A stretch of 7,835 bases of DNA. Source: Clostridiaceae bacterium. GTDB lineage: Bacteria > Bacillota_A > Clostridia > Acetivibrionales > Acetivibrionaceae. Positions 1 through 7,467 of this stretch are shown piece by piece. Location of the stretch: the NCBI GenBank assembly GCA_012513545.1, contig JAAZCB010000139.1, positions 1 through 7,835 on the forward strand. Reading direction: 5' to 3'. Both the position numbers and the translations under genes were made by a program. Every line of letters begins with the position of its first letter. Within the stretch, counting starts at the first letter, position 1. The notes beneath the pieces were generated by a model that saw only the letters and a program-made list of their open reading frames with translations, had not been told where the DNA came from and searched no databases.

Positions 1-456
1 AAGAACAGATATATAGGAAGGACTTTTATACAACCTGACCAGGGACAGCGGGAAAATGGGGTCAGAATAAAGCTTAATGCTTTAAAGGATGCAGTTTCGG
101 GTAAAAGAGTTATTATGATTGATGATTCGATTGTAAGGGGGACTACAAGCAGGAGGATAGTACAGATTTTGAGGGATGCGGGGGCTAAAGAGGTTCATAT
201 GAGAGTAAGCTCTCCACCATACAGGTTTCCTTGCTATTTTGGTGTTGATACATCCTCAAAGAAAGAACTTGTAGCTGCAAAATATTCGGCAGACGAAATC
301 ATGACTATGGTAGGTGCAGACAGTTTGGGGTACTTAAGCATGGAAGGACTTTTAAAAACACCTGTGGGGGCAGAATGCGGTTTTTGTACTGCCTGCTTTG
401 ATGGTGATTATCCAATGGAAGTACCTGAAGAAGGCAGCAAGTTTTCCTGCGGGTGA
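1..456 (+). CDS. purF: Amidophosphoribosyltransferase, 3' part (5' end outside window)
   Basis: Glutamine PRPP amidotransferase catalyses the first committed step of de novo purine synthesis, PRPP plus glutamine to 5-phosphoribosylamine, in the cytoplasm. The frame is open from base 1, so only the C-terminal 151 residues are present, about a third of the usual 470-480. The fragment begins in the conserved KNRYIGRTFI segment of the phosphoribosyltransferase domain. It carries the PRPP-binding loop VIMIDDSIVRGTTS at fragment residues 37-50. It also keeps cysteines expected for the 4Fe-4S cluster of Bacillus-type PurF: Cys78 in FPCYFG and a CxxCxxC group at 126-132. The N-terminal Ntn glutaminase domain lies upstream. 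An in-frame ATG at 115 falls inside the PRPP loop and is not a start. purM follows after 74 bases. Identification is firm; the Fe-S reading rests on family knowledge. Confidence 0.97.
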   Translation, partial: KNRYIGRTFIQPDQGQRENGVRIKLNALKDAVSGKRVIMIDDSIVRGTTSRRIVQILRDAGAKEVHMRVSSPPYRFPCYFGVDTSSKKELVAAKYSADEIMTMVGADSLGYLSMEGLLKTPVGAECGFCTACFDGDYPMEVPEEGSKFSCG

Positions 457-464
457 GTTAATCC

Positions 465-473
465 TGATATAAT
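465..473 (+). promoter_or_regulatory. Candidate extended -10 promoter between purF and purM
   Basis: A consensus TATAAT at 468-473 is preceded by TGA at 465-467, giving a complete extended -10 element (TGn-TATAAT). It lies nine bases after the purF stop and about 58 bases before the purM start. No convincing -35 box lies 16-19 bases upstream, where the sequence is the end of purF. Extended -10 promoters can work with a poor -35, so an internal promoter that tops up purM-N-H is possible. In AT-rich DNA such matches also arise by chance. Confidence 0.3.
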
Positions 474-517
474 GTATAAGACTTGTTTAATCATATATGA
501 AATAACTATTGTTTTTT

Positions 518-524
518 GGAGGGG
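518..524 (+). promoter_or_regulatory. purM ribosome binding site
   Basis: GGAGGGG lies six bases before the ATG at 531 and decides the start. An in-frame TTG at 516 would put this Shine-Dalgarno sequence inside the coding region, so that longer reading is rejected. Confidence 0.85.
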
Positions 525-530
525 AATAGA

Positions 531-1550
531 ATGGCTACTTATAAAGATGCTGGTGTCGATGTTGAAGCAGGTTATGAAGCGGTAAGGCTTATGAAAAATG
601 ACGTTAAGAAAACCTTCAGGCCTGAGGTGCTTACGGATATTGGAGGATTCGGAGGCTTATTTGCACTTAATAAGGGAAAATACGAAGAACCTGTTCTTGT
701 ATCGGGTACTGATGGAGTTGGAACGAAGCTTAAAATTGCTTTTTTAATGGACAAACATGATACAATTGGTATAGATTGCGTTGCAATGTGTGTTAATGAC
801 ATAGTATGCAGCGGTGCAGAACCACTGTTTTTCCTGGATTATATTGCTTTGGGCAAAAACCGTCCTGAAAAAGTTGCTCAAATTGTAAAGGGTGTATCTG
901 ACGGCTGTGTTCAGGCCGGTTGTGCGTTGATCGGTGGTGAAACAGCAGAAATGCCGGGTTTCTATCCTGATAACGAGTATGATGTTGCAGGTTTTGCTGT
1001 GGGTATAGTAGACAAGAAAAAGATAATTGACGGAAAAAGCATTAAGGCCGGAGACAAGCTTATCGGAATAAGTTCTTCGGGCCTTCACAGCAACGGTTAT
1101 TCTCTGGTGAGAAAGATTTTGGCCCCAAGCACTGATAAGCTTTCCGAGGATGTCAAAATGCTTGGGAACACTCTTGGAGAAGAGCTTTTAAGACCTACAA
1201 AAATATATGTCAGGACTGTTCTTGAATTAAAATCGAGGTATAATATTAAAGGAATTTCACATATTACAGGCGGAGGGTTTTATGAGAACATGCCCAGAAT
1301 GCTTCCGGAAGGATTGGGAATAAAGATTAAGAAAGATACCTGGCCTGTGCTTCCTGTTTTCGGTCTTCTTCAAAGCCTTGGAAATGTTGATGAAAAAGAC
1401 ATGTTCAATACTTATAACATGGGTATTGGATTGGCAATGGCAGTGGAGGCTGAAATTGCACAGGAGGTTGTAAGCTTTATAAACAGAGAAAAGGAAGAAG
1501 CATATATAATCGGAGATATTGTAACGGGTTCCGGGGTAGAAATATGCTGA
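531..1550 (+). CDS. purM: Phosphoribosylformylglycinamidine cyclo-ligase (AIR synthetase)
   Basis: AIR synthetase closes the imidazole ring of purines: FGAM plus ATP gives aminoimidazole ribonucleotide, ADP and phosphate, in the cytoplasm. The 339-residue product is close to the usual 340-346. It starts [10 protein letters not shown], as PurM proteins do. Visible family motifs are GTDGVGTKL at 59-67, the VND segment around 88-90, GGETAEMPG at 135-143, [13 protein letters not shown] around 184-196, HITGGG at 244-249 and FNTYNMGIG at 292-300. Together these cover the N-terminal ATP-binding half and the C-terminal half of the PurM/PurL/SelD/HypE fold. The ATG is set by the GGAGGGG site six bases upstream. 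The 3' end overlaps purN by seven bases in ATGCTGA, which suggests translational coupling. No truncation or missing motif was seen. Confidence 0.97.
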   Translation: MATYKDAGVDVEAGYEAVRLMKNDVKKTFRPEVLTDIGGFGGLFALNKGKYEEPVLVSGTDGVGTKLKIAFLMDKHDTIGIDCVAMCVNDIVCSGAEPLFFLDYIALGKNRPEKVAQIVKGVSDGCVQAGCALIGGETAEMPGFYPDNEYDVAGFAVGIVDKKKIIDGKSIKAGDKLIGISSSGLHSNGYSLVRKILAPSTDKLSEDVKMLGNTLGEELLRPTKIYVRTVLELKSRYNIKGISHITGGGFYENMPRMLPEGLGIKIKKDTWPVLPVFGLLQSLGNVDEKDMFNTYNMGIGLAMAVEAEIAQEVVSFINREKEEAYIIGDIVTGSGVEIC

Positions 1551-2167
1551 ACATAGGTGTGCTGGTTTCGGGTGGAGGTACAAACCTCCAGGCTATTATT
1601 GACAGAATAGAAGACGGATACTTAAAGGAATGCAGGATTGTAACAGTTGTTTCGAGCAGGGAAGGGGTCTATGCCCTGGAAAGATCGATGAAACATAACA
1701 TTCCGGGTGTATGTATAGCCAAGAGAGCTTTTGAGTCGGTAGACGATTATGATAAAGCTCTGATAGAGCATTTTGAAAAACATGAAGTGAACCTCGTAGT
1801 AATGGCCGGATTTCTGTCAATTTTAGGAGAAGGCTTTGTCAGTAAGTATCAAAACAGGATTATAAACATTCATCCTGCTCTGATACCTTCTTTTTGCGGG
1901 AAAGGATACTATGGATTGGTTCCGCATCAGAAGGCACTTGAATACGGGGTGAAGGTTACAGGAGCAACAGTTCATTTTGTTGAACTTGAAGCTGATGCAG
2001 GCCCTATAATTCTGCAAAAGGCTGTTTACATAAAAGAAGATGATACCCCGGAGGTTCTGCAGAAAAGAGTTATGGAAGAGGCTGAATGGGAACTGCTTCC
2101 TGAAGCTATAAAGCTTTTTTCGGAGGGACGCCTTAAGGTTGAGGGAAGAAAAGTAAGAATTCTGTAA
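1544..2167 (+). CDS. purN: Phosphoribosylglycinamide formyltransferase (GAR transformylase)
   Basis: PurN transfers a formyl group from 10-formyltetrahydrofolate to GAR, giving FGAR. The 207-residue product fits the usual 190-215. It has the N-terminal phosphate-binding segment [14 protein letters not shown] (about 6-19), then [12 protein letters not shown]. The catalytic INIHP segment holds Asn108 and His110, and the third catalytic residue is probably Asp151 in ADAGP, matching Asn106/His108/Asp144 of the E. coli enzyme. The loop after INIHPALIP reads SFCGKGYYG, as in my recollection of clostridial PurN proteins, not the E. coli type. The ATG overlaps the purM stop by seven bases and only a weak GGGG-containing site precedes it, so re-initiation by ribosomes leaving purM is likely. 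purH follows after 47 bases. Confidence 0.96.
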   Translation: MLNIGVLVSGGGTNLQAIIDRIEDGYLKECRIVTVVSSREGVYALERSMKHNIPGVCIAKRAFESVDDYDKALIEHFEKHEVNLVVMAGFLSILGEGFVSKYQNRIINIHPALIPSFCGKGYYGLVPHQKALEYGVKVTGATVHFVELEADAGPIILQKAVYIKEDDTPEVLQKRVMEEAEWELLPEAIKLFSEGRLKVEGRKVRIL

Positions 2168-2214
2168 AAACAATATGTAACTATTAATAATAATACCGAT
2201 AAAGGAGTGATACC

Positions 2215-3759
2215 GTGATTAAACGTGTTTTAATTAGCGTGTCGGACAAGACTGGAATTGTTGAACTTGCAAGAGAACTCAGTGGAATAGGTGTAGAGAT
2301 TATTTCTACCGGAGGGACTGCTAAAACTTTAAGTGATGCAGGACTTAAGGTTACAAATATATCCGATATTACCGGTTTTCCAGAATGCCTTGATGGGAGG
2401 GTTAAAACCTTGCATCCGATGGTACACGGGGGACTTCTGGCAATAAGAAGTAATCCGGACCATATGAGACAGATAAAAGAGCTCGGGATAGAGCCCATAG
2501 ATATGGTAATAATAAATTTGTATCCGTTTAAGCAAACAATATTAAAAGGGCACATTGAGCTTGAAGAAGCTATTGAGAACATAGACATAGGCGGTCCAAC
2601 CATGCTTCGTGCTGCTGCTAAAAACTATCAGGATGTTGTTGTTATGGTTGATCCTGCCGATTACAAAACTGTAATGGACGAGCTTAAAGCTTCAAAGGAG
2701 ATATCGGTTAAGACAAAGTTCAAGCTGGCATATAAGGTATTTGAACATACAAGCCATTATGATACACTGATAGCAAAATACCTGCGTGACAAAGTAGGGG
2801 AGGAAGCCTTTCCGGAAACGCTGTCACTTACCTTTGAAAAGGTACAGGATATGAGATATGGTGAGAATCCTCATCAGAAGGCCGTTTTCTATAAGGAAGT
2901 CGGTGCCAATATAGGCTGTCTTACATCCTCGGTTCAGCTTCATGGAAAAGAGTTGTCCTATAACAATATCAATGATGCCAATGGTGCACTCGAGCTCCTA
3001 AAAGAGTTTGACGAGCCAACAGTGGTGGCTGTAAAGCACGCCAACCCCTGCGGTGTTGCAAGTGGCGACAATATACATGAAGCTTATATCGGAGCTTACG
3101 AGTCCGATCCTGTATCCATATACGGAGGAATAATTGCGGCTAACAGGGAGATAGATGAGAAAACAGCAGAGGAAATTAACAAGATTTTTGTTGAGATAGT
3201 AATTGCGCCTTCCTTTACTGAGGAAGCTGTCAGGGTTCTGACCCAGAAGAAGAACATAAGGCTGTTAAAGCTTGATAATATATCAGCCAAGCTTCCTGCC
3301 GGAACTCTTGATATGAAAAAAGTAACAGGCGGACTTTTGGTTCAGAACTATAATAATGAGCTTCTTAATATTGATGATCTGAGAGTCGTTACAGACAAAA
3401 AGCCGACAGAGGAAGAAATGCAGTCACTTGTTTTTGCCATGAAGGTTGTGAAGCACACTAAATCGAACGGCATTGCGCTGGCAAAAGGAAAACAGTCAAT
3501 AGGAGTTGGACCTGGACAGACTAACAGGATAATGGCAGCGAAGATAGCAATTGAATACGGCGGTGACCGTACAAAGGGAGCAGTGATGGCATCCGATGCA
3601 TACTTCCCGTTCCCAGATTGTGTGGAGGCTGCAGCAAAAGCTGGAATTACCGCAATAATTCATCCTGGAGGCTCAAAAAATGACCAGGAATCAATAGATG
3701 CCTGCAACAAGTATGGAATAGCAATGGTGTTTTGCGGAATGAGACACTTTAAGCATTAA
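2215..3759 (+). CDS. purH: Bifunctional AICAR formyltransferase / IMP cyclohydrolase
   Basis: PurH carries out the last two steps to IMP: formylation of AICAR with 10-formyltetrahydrofolate, then ring closure. The 514-residue product has the normal length. The N-terminal MGS-like IMP cyclohydrolase domain (about 1-145) shows [31 protein letters not shown] at 61-68, INLYPF at 100-105 and [15 protein letters not shown]. The AICAR transformylase domain (about 200-514) shows RYGENPHQ at 214-221, [12 protein letters not shown], and the catalytic KHANPCG at 274-280 with the Lys274-His275 pair. It also has [18 protein letters not shown] and the C-terminal [15 protein letters not shown] and GMRHFKH. 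The start is GTG, supported by AAAGGAG at 2201-2207 seven bases upstream and by the conserved N-terminus. A terminator-like hairpin lies just after the stop. Confidence 0.97.
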   Translation: MIKRVLISVSDKTGIVELARELSGIGVEIISTGGTAKTLSDAGLKVTNISDITGFPECLDGRVKTLHPMVHGGLLAIRSNPDHMRQIKELGIEPIDMVIINLYPFKQTILKGHIELEEAIENIDIGGPTMLRAAAKNYQDVVVMVDPADYKTVMDELKASKEISVKTKFKLAYKVFEHTSHYDTLIAKYLRDKVGEEAFPETLSLTFEKVQDMRYGENPHQKAVFYKEVGANIGCLTSSVQLHGKELSYNNINDANGALELLKEFDEPTVVAVKHANPCGVASGDNIHEAYIGAYESDPVSIYGGIIAANREIDEKTAEEINKIFVEIVIAPSFTEEAVRVLTQKKNIRLLKLDNISAKLPAGTLDMKKVTGGLLVQNYNNELLNIDDLRVVTDKKPTEEEMQSLVFAMKVVKHTKSNGIALAKGKQSIGVGPGQTNRIMAAKIAIEYGGDRTKGAVMASDAYFPFPDCVEAAAKAGITAIIHPGGSKNDQESIDACNKYGIAMVFCGMRHFKH

Positions 3760-3773
3760 CACTTTTAAAATAG

Positions 3774-3812
3774 AGAAGCACCTGATTATCTCAATTGATA
3801 CGGGTGCTTTTT
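3774..3812 (+). terminator. Intrinsic terminator-like hairpin after purH
   Basis: AAGCACC at 3776-3782 pairs perfectly with GGTGCTT at 3803-3809. The stem extends inward by a T-G wobble and a G-C pair (3783-3784 with 3801-3802) and, after a two-base bulge, by TATC/GATA (3787-3790 with 3797-3800) around a six-base loop. Five T residues (3808-3812) follow, the first two also in the stem. It begins about 15 bases after the purH stop and lies well before the purD ribosome binding site. The opposite strand lacks a clear T run, so it should act on plus-strand transcripts. It may be a partial terminator inside the operon; the U tract is short and partly paired. Confidence 0.65.
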
Positions 3813-3861
3813 GGCAATATTTCTTTTAATCTGAATATAAAATTTATGGAGGAATCATATA

Positions 3862-5121
3862 ATGAAGGTTTTGGTTGTAGGAGGCGGCGGTCGCGAACAC
3901 GCACTTGTATGGAAAATTGCACAAGGTAATCTGGTAGAGAAGCTGTACTGCGCACCCGGGAATGGAGGAATTTCTGCAATAGCCGAATGTCTGCCCATAA
4001 AAGCCATTGACATTGAAGGTGTTGTTCGTTTTTCACTGGAAAACAAAATTGACATGGTGGTTGTAGCACCTGATGACCCGCTTGCAGCAGGGATGGTGGA
4101 TGCTTTGGAAGAGGCTGGTGTAAGGGCATTCGGTCCAAGAAAGAATGCAGCAGTTATTGAAGCAAGCAAGTCTTTTGCCAAGAATCTTATGAAAAAATAT
4201 AACATACCGACTGCGGGTTATGAAATATTTGAGAACAGCAAAGAGGCGCTGGATTACTTAAAGACACAGAAGTATCCCGTTGTTATAAAGGCAGATGGTC
4301 TCGCATTAGGAAAAGGAGTAGTTATTGCTCAGGATTTTGAGGAAGCTGAGGAAGCAGTTAAAAGCATAATGGATTCCAGGGTTTTTGGAGATGCAGGCAG
4401 CAGGATTGTTGTAGAAGAGTTTTTGGTTGGACAGGAAGTCTCAATGCTTGCCTTTACAGACGGTAATTCTATAAGAACCATGGTAAGTTCCCAGGACCAT
4501 AAAAGAGCACTGGACAACGACCAGGGACTTAATACCGGAGGTATGGGGACGTTTTCTCCAAGCAGGATTTATACCCCTGAAATTGACAGTTACTGTATGG
4601 AAAGGATATACAAACCTACAGTAGAAGCGATGAACAAGGAAGGCAGAAAGTTTAAAGGCATATTGTATTTTGGGATTATTATAACCAGTGACGGACCTAA
4701 AGTACTTGAATATAATGCGAGGTTTGGTGATCCTGAAACACAGGTTATTATGCCGAGGCTTAAAAATGATATACTTGAGATATTTGATGCTGTTATTGAC
4801 GAAAAGCTTGACAGTATTAATATTGAATGGGACGATAATGCCTGTGTATGTGTAATTATGGCATCGGGGGGTTATCCTCAAAAGTATGAAACAGGTTATG
4901 AGATTACAGGAATTGATGCTGCGCAAAGTGATTCTGACACGGTTGTTTTCCATGCTGGAACAAAATGTGAAAATGGGAAATATTATACGCAGGGGGGCCG
5001 TGTGCTTGGTGTAACTGCACTAGAGAGCAATCTTGAAAGAGCTATTGAAAAGGCATATAAGGGAGTATCGAAGATAAGTTTTAAGGATATGCATTATAGA
5101 AAAGATATAGGAGTAAAATAA
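3862..5121 (+). CDS. purD: Phosphoribosylamine--glycine ligase (GAR synthetase)
   Basis: GAR synthetase joins glycine to phosphoribosylamine using ATP, the second step of purine synthesis. The 419-residue product is of normal size (about 420-430). The N-terminal domain opens with MKVLVVGGGGREHAL and has APGNGGI at 31-37 and APDDPLAAG around 69-77. The ATP-grasp domain carries PVVIKADGLALGKGV at 139-153, VVEEFLVGQEVS around 183-194, SSQDHKRALDNDQG and NTGGMGTFSP at 224-233. The metal/nucleotide segment is LEYNARFGDPETQ at 282-294. The C-terminal domain keeps MASGGYPQKYETG and GGRVLGVT. ATG at 3862 follows GGAGGA (3848-3853) by eight bases. It sits beyond the hairpin after purH with no convincing promoter of its own, so expression probably depends on read-through. 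The next gene starts after 20 bases. Confidence 0.97.
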   Translation: MKVLVVGGGGREHALVWKIAQGNLVEKLYCAPGNGGISAIAECLPIKAIDIEGVVRFSLENKIDMVVVAPDDPLAAGMVDALEEAGVRAFGPRKNAAVIEASKSFAKNLMKKYNIPTAGYEIFENSKEALDYLKTQKYPVVIKADGLALGKGVVIAQDFEEAEEAVKSIMDSRVFGDAGSRIVVEEFLVGQEVSMLAFTDGNSIRTMVSSQDHKRALDNDQGLNTGGMGTFSPSRIYTPEIDSYCMERIYKPTVEAMNKEGRKFKGILYFGIIITSDGPKVLEYNARFGDPETQVIMPRLKNDILEIFDAVIDEKLDSINIEWDDNACVCVIMASGGYPQKYETGYEITGIDAAQSDSDTVVFHAGTKCENGKYYTQGGRVLGVTALESNLERAIEKAYKGVSKISFKDMHYRKDIGVK

Positions 5122-5141
5122 ATGCCTTAGGAGCTGATTGT

Positions 5142-6107
5142 ATGGGTAAGAAGTATATCTGTCTTGACATCGGAGGAACAAAGATATTAGGAGTCGTTTT
5201 TGACGAGAATGATAAAATTATAACAAAAATCAAGAAGAAAACAAAAGCCGAAAAAGGCATGGAACAGATTGAAGAAAAAATTATAAGCGTTGTTGGAGAG
5301 CTTATTGATGAGGCTGGGATTGTTGAAGGAGAACTAGCTGCAATTGGTGCCGGTGCGCCCGGGGTGATAAATGAGGATACCGGTGAAATAATTTATGCGC
5401 CCAACCTTCCCTGGAGAAATTATGATATTAAAAGCATAATCGAAGGAAAGTTTAAGGTTCCGTTTTACCTTGGAAATGATGCAAATGTAGGGATATTGGG
5501 AGAGTGGAAATATGGAGCGGCAGTTAACAGGAAAAATGTTATAGGTATATTTGCCGGTACTGGAATTGGAGGCGGCATAATTTTAGGTAACAGACTTTAT
5601 TCTGGTCCAAGGCATCTTGCAGGAGAATTGGGACACATGATTTTAAATACCGAAGGTCCTTACTGCAACTGCGGTCAGAGAGGATGCCTTGAGGCATATG
5701 CCGGAAAGATTGCTATTACAAGGGAAATCAAGCTTCAGATAGACAGGGGCAGGAAAACTATACTTAAGGATTTGATGGGAGAGGATATGTCGATAGTAAA
5801 AAGCAAAGCCTTGAAAAAGGCTGTTGACGAGAAGGATCCGGTTGCTCTTGAAATAATGGACAGGGTGGTTTATTATCTTGCGGCTGCTTCGGGTTCACTT
5901 ATAAACATTTTTAATCCTGATATGCTGGTTTTAGGCGGTGGAGTTACCGAATCTCTGGGTGATTATATTATGCCTTTACTTAAAAGGTATGTTGAGAGGT
6001 TTGTTTTTCCGGATGTTTTAAAAGGCACTCAAATAGCTCAAAGCGTCCTTGGTGATGACGCGATTGTATATGGTGCCCTGTCTCAGATTAAGGGAAGAAA
6101 TGTATAA
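5142..6107 (+). CDS. ROK-family sugar kinase, probable glucokinase
   Basis: Probably phosphorylates glucose (or a related hexose) with ATP in the cytoplasm. The 321-residue product has the length of Bacillus-type ROK glucokinases. The N-terminal phosphate loop DIGGTK is at 9-14. GNDAN at 111-115 provides the probable catalytic Asp113. GTGIGGG at 139-145 belongs to the nucleotide-binding core. GELGH (Glu162, His165), CNCGQRGC (Cys175, Cys177, Cys182) and Glu184 form the ROK signature, with the zinc site and sugar contacts. NPDMLVLGGGV follows near 258-268. No N-terminal helix-turn-helix is present, so it is an enzyme and not a ROK repressor. ATG at 5142 follows TAGGAG by eight bases. Only 20 bases separate it from purD, so co-transcription is likely. 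Substrate is inferred: other ROK members act on fructose, allose, mannose or N-acetyl sugars, so I give no symbol. Confidence 0.88.
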   Translation: MGKKYICLDIGGTKILGVVFDENDKIITKIKKKTKAEKGMEQIEEKIISVVGELIDEAGIVEGELAAIGAGAPGVINEDTGEIIYAPNLPWRNYDIKSIIEGKFKVPFYLGNDANVGILGEWKYGAAVNRKNVIGIFAGTGIGGGIILGNRLYSGPRHLAGELGHMILNTEGPYCNCGQRGCLEAYAGKIAITREIKLQIDRGRKTILKDLMGEDMSIVKSKALKKAVDEKDPVALEIMDRVVYYLAAASGSLINIFNPDMLVLGGGVTESLGDYIMPLLKRYVERFVFPDVLKGTQIAQSVLGDDAIVYGALSQIKGRNV

Positions 6108-6133
6108 TATTTCAATAGCAAGAGGATATAATT

Positions 6134-6772
6134 ATGAATAATGTTATTGATAAAAGGATAGCAGTTTTAGGTGGTACTTTTAATCCAATACATAACGGCC
6201 ATTTGATTATTGCAGAAATGATAAGGGAGGAGTTTGATTTAAATAAAATCATATTTATTCCTTCCGGAAAGCCGCCGCATAAAAAAGCTGACGAGGTCTC
6301 AGATGTGGAACACAGGTATAATATGGTACTTGGGGCTGTTAGAGGCAACACAAGGTTTGAGGTTTCAAGGGTTGAGATAGAAAGACAGGGATACACCTAC
6401 ACCGTTGATACCTTAAAAGAGCTTAAGCAGTTATACGGTGCAAACACCCAATTGTATTATCTGATAGGTGCAGATGTCCTTTTTGACTTACTGACCTGGA
6501 GAAACTTTGAAGAAGTATTCAGGATTTGCGAATTTATTGTTGCATTAAGACCGGGATATGAAGAGGATGACTTTAACAGGCAGATTCAATTCCTGAGCAC
6601 TAAGTATTGTGCTAAATTTCATACAAAGAGTCTGCCATTAATAGAGATTTCTTCCACCTTGATAAGAAATAAAGTCAGAGAGGGAAAATCCATAAGGTAT
6701 TTGGTACCTGAGGCTGTAGAGCGTTATATTATTGAGAAGGGTTTATACTTAAAGTCTGGAGTCGGGAATTGA
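6134..6772 (+). CDS. nadD: Nicotinate-nucleotide adenylyltransferase
   Basis: NadD adenylates nicotinic acid mononucleotide with ATP to give NaAD, an essential step of NAD synthesis in the cytoplasm. The 212-residue product is close to the usual 190-215. It starts with the nucleotidyltransferase segment [13 protein letters not shown], whose HxGH motif is His20-His23. PSGKPPHKK at 43-51, TVDTLKEL at 90-97, [15 protein letters not shown] around 108-122 and the ISSTLIR motif at 172-178 follow, then [22 protein letters not shown] at 6134 follows AGAGGA (6121-6126) by seven bases. It lies 26 bases after the sugar kinase and is followed by yqeK, the usual Firmicutes partner. In Bacillus subtilis and many clostridia yhbY and/or obgE lie upstream of nadD; here the upstream gene is the ROK kinase. 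Confidence 0.96.
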   Translation: MNNVIDKRIAVLGGTFNPIHNGHLIIAEMIREEFDLNKIIFIPSGKPPHKKADEVSDVEHRYNMVLGAVRGNTRFEVSRVEIERQGYTYTVDTLKELKQLYGANTQLYYLIGADVLFDLLTWRNFEEVFRICEFIVALRPGYEEDDFNRQIQFLSTKYCAKFHTKSLPLIEISSTLIRNKVREGKSIRYLVPEAVERYIIEKGLYLKSGVGN

Positions 6773-6801
6773 AGATTATCCGGACAGAAGGGAAATTTCC
6801 A

Positions 6802-7368
6802 ATGACAATTGAAGAGATTATGGAAAAGCTTAAGAACAGTTTACCGGCAAAGAGGTATGTTCATTCATTAAATGTTATGGAAACAGCCTGTGCATTGGCA
6901 AAAAGATATAATCAGGATTTGGAAAAGGCAGCACTGGCAGGCTTGCTGCATGATTGTGCAAGAAGATATCAAAGTCATGAGTTACCTGGCTTATGCCAAA
7001 AATATGGGATAGCTGTTGACAACATAAGCTGTTTGCACCCACTTCTTCTTCACGGTCCTGTAGGTTCATTTGTTGCAAGGGAAGAGTATCAGGTGACAGA
7101 TGAGGAAGTTTTAAGTGCAATATATTGTCATACCACGGGAAAAGAGAATATGAGCCGACTGGAGAAAATAGTTTTCATAGCTGATTTTATTGAGCCGGGA
7201 AGGGACTTTGACGAAGTCGAAGGGGTAAGGGATATTGCCTTCGAAGATCTGGACAAGGCATTATTAAAGGCCCTTGATTGTGTAATTTTTTATGTGATAA
7301 AAAAGGGGCATCTTATTCACCAGGACTCAATAAAAGCAAGAAACTATTTATTGATGAAGTCTACATAG
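6802..7368 (+). CDS. yqeK: YqeK family HD-domain hydrolase (probable symmetrical Ap4A hydrolase)
   Basis: YqeK proteins are HD-superfamily metalloenzymes found beside nadD in Firmicutes; characterised members split Ap4A symmetrically into two ADP. The 188-residue reading from ATG 6802 matches the family length (186 in B. subtilis) and N-terminus. Probable metal ligands are His21 in RYVHSLNVM, His50-Asp51 in GLLHDCAR and Asp128 in IVFIADFIEPGRDF. His84 in HGPVG and His110 in AIYCHTTG are also conserved in the family. AAGGG precedes this ATG by nine bases. An alternative TTG at 6769 overlaps the nadD stop (TTGA), has GGAG seven bases upstream and would add 11 residues; it cannot be excluded. 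The gene probably shares a transcript with nadD. The Ap4A assignment comes from family knowledge. Confidence 0.92.
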   Translation: MTIEEIMEKLKNSLPAKRYVHSLNVMETACALAKRYNQDLEKAALAGLLHDCARRYQSHELPGLCQKYGIAVDNISCLHPLLLHGPVGSFVAREEYQVTDEEVLSAIYCHTTGKENMSRLEKIVFIADFIEPGRDFDEVEGVRDIAFEDLDKALLKALDCVIFYVIKKGHLIHQDSIKARNYLLMKST

Positions 7369-7375
7369 AAAATGT

Positions 7376-7397
7376 TTTCAAATTGTTTAATTTGAAA
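7376..7397. repeat. Perfect AT-rich inverted repeat upstream of the rsfS promoter
   Basis: TTTCAAATT at 7376-7384 is the exact reverse complement of AATTTGAAA at 7389-7397, with a four-base GTTT spacer. It starts eight bases after the yqeK stop and ends six bases before the proposed -35 box. The stem has a single G-C pair and no T run follows, so it is a poor intrinsic terminator on either strand. Its position would suit an operator or activator site, but no binding protein is implied by the sequence. Confidence 0.6.
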
Positions 7398-7403
7398 TTG
7401 ATA

Positions 7404-7433
7404 TTCACAAAACCTATAGTGAAGTGTTATAAT
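7404..7433 (+). promoter_or_regulatory. Sigma-A type promoter for rsfS
   Basis: The -35 box is TTCACA at 7404-7409, five of six to consensus. The spacer is 18 bases and the -10 is a perfect TATAAT at 7428-7433, with TGT directly before it making an extended -10. Transcription should start near 7440, leaving a leader of about 30 bases. This is the best promoter match in the window and suggests that rsfS and genes beyond it can be transcribed apart from nadD-yqeK. Confidence 0.7.
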
Positions 7434-7457
7434 ATTAAATCAAAAGAATTTTATGTG

Positions 7458-7463
7458 AAAGGA
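7458..7463 (+). promoter_or_regulatory. rsfS ribosome binding site
   Basis: AAAGGA lies four bases before GTG 7468 and ten bases before TTG 7474, both in frame. Neither spacing is ideal, so this site does not settle which codon is used. The ATG at 7464 is out of frame. Confidence 0.6.
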
Positions 7464-7467
7464 TGAA

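Noticed and set aside
516..530. Longer purM reading from TTG 516
   Set aside because: It would translate through the GGAGGGG ribosome binding site. PurM proteins normally begin at the [12 protein letters not shown] segment, which starts at 531.
2183..2196. Short TTAATAATAATA-type simple repeat before purH
   Set aside because: Only a few TAA/AAT units in an AT-rich gap, upstream of and separate from the ribosome binding site; no sign of function.
3811..3841. Possible purD promoter: TTGGCA at 3811-3816 and TATAAA at 3836-3841
   Set aside because: The spacer is 19 bases, the -35 overlaps the terminator T run, and transcription would begin at about the purD Shine-Dalgarno site (3848), leaving the mRNA without a usable leader.
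4441..4953. 170-codon open frame on the minus strand within purD
   Set aside because: It is antisense to well-conserved purD sequence. Its translation shows no recognisable domain, so it is a shadow frame; other minus-strand frames in the window are the same.
6103..6108. TATAAT at the end of the ROK kinase gene, before nadD
   Set aside because: The hexamer straddles the stop codon, has no TGn extension and only a poor -35 (GTCTCA at 6080-6085). It is likely a chance match in AT-rich DNA.
7278..7466. Plus-strand 62-codon open frame overlapping the end of yqeK
   Set aside because: It lies out of frame across the yqeK 3' end, the palindrome and the promoter. The product resembles no known family and there is no ribosome binding site of note.
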